From PALSA-607 sp036510735 (GTDB lineage: Bacteria; Actinomycetota; Actinomycetes; Acidothermales; Acidothermaceae): a DNA stretch of 7,197 nt. Shown piece after piece: positions 4,628-7,197 of the stretch. The notes beneath the pieces are model-generated. The model was given only the letters and a program-made list of their open reading frames with translations. It did no database searches and was not told where the DNA came from. The DNA lies in NCBI GenBank assembly GCA_036510735.1, contig DATCDK010000001.1, positions 1 to 7,197 on the forward strand, given 5' to 3'. Each line of letters opens with the position of its first letter. The stretch's first letter is position 1. The position numbers and the translations under genes are program-made.

Positions 4628-5737
4628 GTGGCCGAAGTCCAGATCGGCATGGGCAAGACGGGTCGCCGCGCCTACTCCTTTGACGACATCGCGATCGTGC
4701 CGTCGCGACGCACCCGCGACCCCGAAGAGATCTCGGTCGCGTGGCAGATCGACGCGTACCGCTTCGAGGCTCCGATCATTTCGAGCGCGATGGACAGCGT
4801 CGTCTCGCCCGACTTCGCGATCGAGATCGGGCGGCTCGGCGGCCTCGGTGTGCTCGACCTCGAAGGACTCTGGACGCGCTACGACGACCCGAAACCGATC
4901 CTTGAAGAGATCGCGACCTTGCCGGAAGGCGATGTCGTGCGGCGGATGCGTGAGATCTACTCGGAGCCCATCAAGGAAGAGCTGATCGGCGCACGTATCA
5001 AGCAGATCCGTGACGGCGGCGTGGTAACCGCCGCTGCGTTGTCGCCGCAGCGAACAGCGCAGTACCACAAGGCCGTACTCGAGGCTGGCGTCGATCTGTT
5101 CGTGATCCGCGGTACGACCGTGTCAGCCGAGCACGTGTCGACGCGGGCTGAGCCTTTGAACCTGAAGAAGTTCATCTACGACCTCGACGTGCCGGTGATT
5201 GTCGGCGGGTCGTACACGTATCAATCGGCGTTGCACCTCATGCGCACTGGCGCGGCCGGAGTCTTGGTCGGTGTCGGTGGCGGTGCCGCGCACACCACGC
5301 GTCAGGTGCTCGGTATCGGGGTGCCGATGGCAACGGTTGTCTCCGACGCCGCGGCCGCGCGTCGCGACTACATGGACGAATCCGGTGGCCGCTACGTGCA
5401 TGTCATTGCGGACGGCGCGATGCGCACCGGGGGTGACATCGCGAAGGCGATCGCCTGCGGAGCGGACGCCGTGATGATCGGCCTGCCGTTGGCTCGGGCC
5501 GCGGAAGCTCCCGGCGGCGGTTGGCATTGGGGCGCCGAAGCTCGGCACAACGATCTCGCGCGCGGGAAGAGGTTCCGCGCTGGTACGGCTGGCACCCTGC
5601 GCGAAGTGCTATACGGACCGTCGACAGATTCTGAAGGTACGACGAACTTGGTGGGCGCTTTGCGCAAGGCGTTGGCGACGTGCGGGTACTCCGACCTCAA
5701 GGAGTTCCAACGCGTCGAGGTCGTCGTCACCTGCTAG
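4628..5737 (+). CDS. guaB3: GuaB3 family IMP dehydrogenase-like protein
   Basis: This is a 369-residue IMPDH/GMP reductase-fold barrel protein without CBS domains, matching actinobacterial GuaB3 (about 375 residues in Mycobacterium). Family blocks are IGMGKTGRRAYSFDDIAIVP, SRRTRDPEEISVAWQIDAYR, FEAPIISSAMDSVVSPDFAI, RLGGLGVLDLEGLW, ALHLMRTGAAGVLVGVGGG, AAAARRDYMDESGGRYVHVI, GGDIAKAIACGADAVMIGLP, and the end TCGYSDLKEFQRVEV. Relative to GuaB in this window, the catalytic-loop stretch VGVGPGSICTTR aligns without gaps to VGVGGGAAHTTR, so the nucleophilic Cys is His222. IMPDH chemistry is therefore doubtful for this copy; the role of actinobacterial GuaB3 is unsettled. The GTG start follows AGAAGGG at 7-nt spacing; the frame is open further upstream but overlaps guaB and lacks family similarity. 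It is probably co-transcribed with guaB. The 3' end overlaps the convergent GGDEF-EAL gene by 11 nt. Confidence 0.95.
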   Translation: MAEVQIGMGKTGRRAYSFDDIAIVPSRRTRDPEEISVAWQIDAYRFEAPIISSAMDSVVSPDFAIEIGRLGGLGVLDLEGLWTRYDDPKPILEEIATLPEGDVVRRMREIYSEPIKEELIGARIKQIRDGGVVTAAALSPQRTAQYHKAVLEAGVDLFVIRGTTVSAEHVSTRAEPLNLKKFIYDLDVPVIVGGSYTYQSALHLMRTGAAGVLVGVGGGAAHTTRQVLGIGVPMATVVSDAAAARRDYMDESGGRYVHVIADGAMRTGGDIAKAIACGADAVMIGLPLARAAEAPGGGWHWGAEARHNDLARGKRFRAGTAGTLREVLYGPSTDSEGTTNLVGALRKALATCGYSDLKEFQRVEVVVTC

Positions 5738-7197
5738 CGAGGAGCACCCCGATGTCGTCGCCGGGAATCGGTCGCCCGAGGTAGTACCCCTGCACTCTCG
5801 TGCAGCCGAGGGTCCGCAAGATGTCGAGCTGGCCAGCGGTCTCGACGCCCTCACCGACTGTGTCGAGGTGGAGGGCTTTCGCCATGCCGATGATGGCGGC
5901 GACGACGGCGCGATCGTCCGCGTGCGTCTCAAGTCCTTCGACGAACGACTTGTCGATCTTCAGCTCGTCGACGGGGAAGCTGCGCAGCCGCGCGAGTGAG
6001 GAGAAGCCGGTGCCGAAGTCGTCGATCGACAGTGACACACCGAGCCGGTTCAGCTCGGCGACGAGGGGACCCGTCGTCACCGGATCGCCGAGGGTCGACT
6101 CGGTCACCTCGATGCGCAGTTGCGAGGGATTGAGAGTCGATGCGCGCAGGGCGCTTGTCACGGTGTCGAGGAACATCGATGCATGACCGAACTGGCGGGC
6201 GGATGCGTTGACCGACAGCAAGGGTGACCACCCATGACTGGCCCGCCAACGACCTGCCTGCGCGCAGGCCTGGTGCAGTACCCACTCGCCGATGCCCATG
6301 ATGAGGTCGGTCTCCTCGGCGATCGGAATGAACTCGACAGGCGGGATCGTGCCGAGTTCGTCAGAGGTCCAACGCAGCAGCGCTTCGACACCGACTAGCT
6401 GGCCTGATGCCAGGTCGACGAGAGGCTGGTAGACGAGGTGCAGCTCGCCCTTCTCGATCGCGCGCCGCAGCGCCGACTCCATGTGCAGCCGATCGCGGGA
6501 TTGTTCGCGCATGCGCTCGTCGAAGGTGATGACGCTGGCCCGACCAGCTGCTTTTGCCTGATACATCGCGGCGTCGGCATCGGCGACCAAGTCATGTGGC
6601 GACTCCCAACCGGCGCCGCGCGCGATGCCGACGCTCACCGTCAAGAACACCTCGCGGTCATCGACTTGGACCGGCGCTTCGATGGCTTGCCGCAACTCCC
6701 TCGCGAGCCCTTCCGCTTCGGCCGCTCCGGCAAGGCCCTCGCAGGAGATGGTGAACTCGTCGCCGCCGAACCTGGCGACCAGATCGTGCGGGCGAACTGC
6801 CTGCTGCACGCGGTTGGCGACAACGCGCAGTACTTCGTCGCCGACCAGGTGCCCCATCGAATCGTTGAGCACCTTGAAGTGGTCGATGTCGAGAAACAAG
6901 ACGGTGACATCGGCTCGGCGGCGGCGGGCGCGGCGCAGGGCGGCGCCAAGCTCGTCGATGAACAGGCGACGATTCGCCAAACCGGTCAGCGGGTCGCGCA
7001 GGTTGGCCCGCCGCAGTTCTCCCTCGTCGCGGTACCGCGTCAGTGCGATCGTGGCTAACGCTGTGGTGCGCGCGACATCGCGGCGCTCGTCCTCGCTGGG
7101 TCCGCGGATAGCTTCGTAGTAGGTAGCGAACGTGCCCAGAACCATGCCGGTCTCGCCGTCGACATCGGGCGCGATGACGGGCACTGACCAACACGCG
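5727..7197 (-). CDS. GGDEF-EAL cyclic-di-GMP synthase/phosphodiesterase with an N-terminal GAF-like remnant; 5' end outside window
   Basis: About 489 residues are visible; the reading frame is open through the right edge (ACWSVPVIAPDVDGETGMVL), so the GTG at 7184 is not a real start. Residues 1 to about 35 look like the end of a GAF sensor domain, followed by a helical linker. The GGDEF domain has RDPLTGLANRRLFIDEL, FLDIDHFKVLND, and an intact active site FGGDEF (bases 6753-6767). An inhibitory I-site RPHD lies five residues ahead of it. The EAL domain has VEALLRW (EAL at 6378-6386), SVNASARQ, RIEVTES, SIDDFGTGFSS, ELKIDKSFVEG, GEGVETAGQ and VQGYYLGRPI, so all the usual metal and catalytic residues appear present. 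Both making (2 GTP to c-di-GMP) and degrading (to pGpG) activities are possible, with balance set by the sensor. No membrane segment is visible in this part. Its stop lies inside the end of guaB3. Confidence 0.96.
   Translation of the reverse strand, partial: ACWSVPVIAPDVDGETGMVLGTFATYYEAIRGPSEDERRDVARTTALATIALTRYRDEGELRRANLRDPLTGLANRRLFIDELGAALRRARRRRADVTVLFLDIDHFKVLNDSMGHLVGDEVLRVVANRVQQAVRPHDLVARFGGDEFTISCEGLAGAAEAEGLARELRQAIEAPVQVDDREVFLTVSVGIARGAGWESPHDLVADADAAMYQAKAAGRASVITFDERMREQSRDRLHMESALRRAIEKGELHLVYQPLVDLASGQLVGVEALLRWTSDELGTIPPVEFIPIAEETDLIMGIGEWVLHQACAQAGRWRASHGWSPLLSVNASARQFGHASMFLDTVTSALRASTLNPSQLRIEVTESTLGDPVTTGPLVAELNRLGVSLSIDDFGTGFSSLARLRSFPVDELKIDKSFVEGLETHADDRAVVAAIIGMAKALHLDTVGEGVETAGQLDILRTLGCTRVQGYYLGRPIPGDDIGVLLASR

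Noticed and set aside
6438..7058. Plus-strand reading frame opposite the GGDEF-EAL gene.
   Set aside because: The minus strand encodes intact GGDEF and EAL motifs across the same bases, so this is an antisense shadow.

Overview
The window looks like chromosomal DNA of a high-GC Gram-positive bacterium (Actinomycetia). GTG starts are frequent, third codon positions are GC-rich, and the gene set matches a locus known from Mycobacterium (around Rv3410c-Rv3417c) and Streptomyces (around SCO4762-SCO4771). That locus runs groEL1, whiB3/whiD, a helical-repeat protein, bldM, sigD, DUF5319, guaB, guaB3. The order or species cannot be resolved from the sequence alone.

Layout, left to right: (1) the 3' end of a chaperonin gene, groEL1 type with a His-rich tail; (2) an Ala-rich helical-repeat (TPR-like) protein that starts 9 nt after the groEL stop; (3) a BldM-type response regulator with a LuxR/NarL DNA-binding domain; (4) a gene-free stretch of about 275 bp packed with inverted repeats and a perfect 26-bp direct repeat; (5) on the minus strand, a small DUF5319 protein with a CxxC motif; (6) a 176-bp divergent promoter region that contains a GC-rich tandem repeat; (7) guaB (IMP dehydrogenase) followed after 26 nt by guaB3 (an IMPDH-like paralogue); (8) on the minus strand, converging on guaB3 with an 11-nt overlap, a GGDEF-EAL cyclic-di-GMP enzyme that runs off the right edge.

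Functionally the window joins protein folding (GroEL1), a developmental or stress transcription factor (BldM), de novo guanine nucleotide synthesis (GuaB, GuaB3) and turnover of a GTP-derived second messenger (GGDEF-EAL).

The most notable points are departures from the usual locus. No whiB-family gene lies after groEL, and no sigD/anti-sigma pair lies between bldM and DUF5319. The repeat-rich gap sits exactly where sigD is expected. Inside this gap one arm can pair with either of two downstream arms, which gives mutually exclusive hairpins. The BldM receiver has Ala at the conserved Thr/Ser switch position, and GuaB3 has His where IMPDH has its catalytic Cys. I found no CRISPR array, rRNA, tRNA, transposase or phage gene, and no clear evidence of a wholly new multi-gene system.
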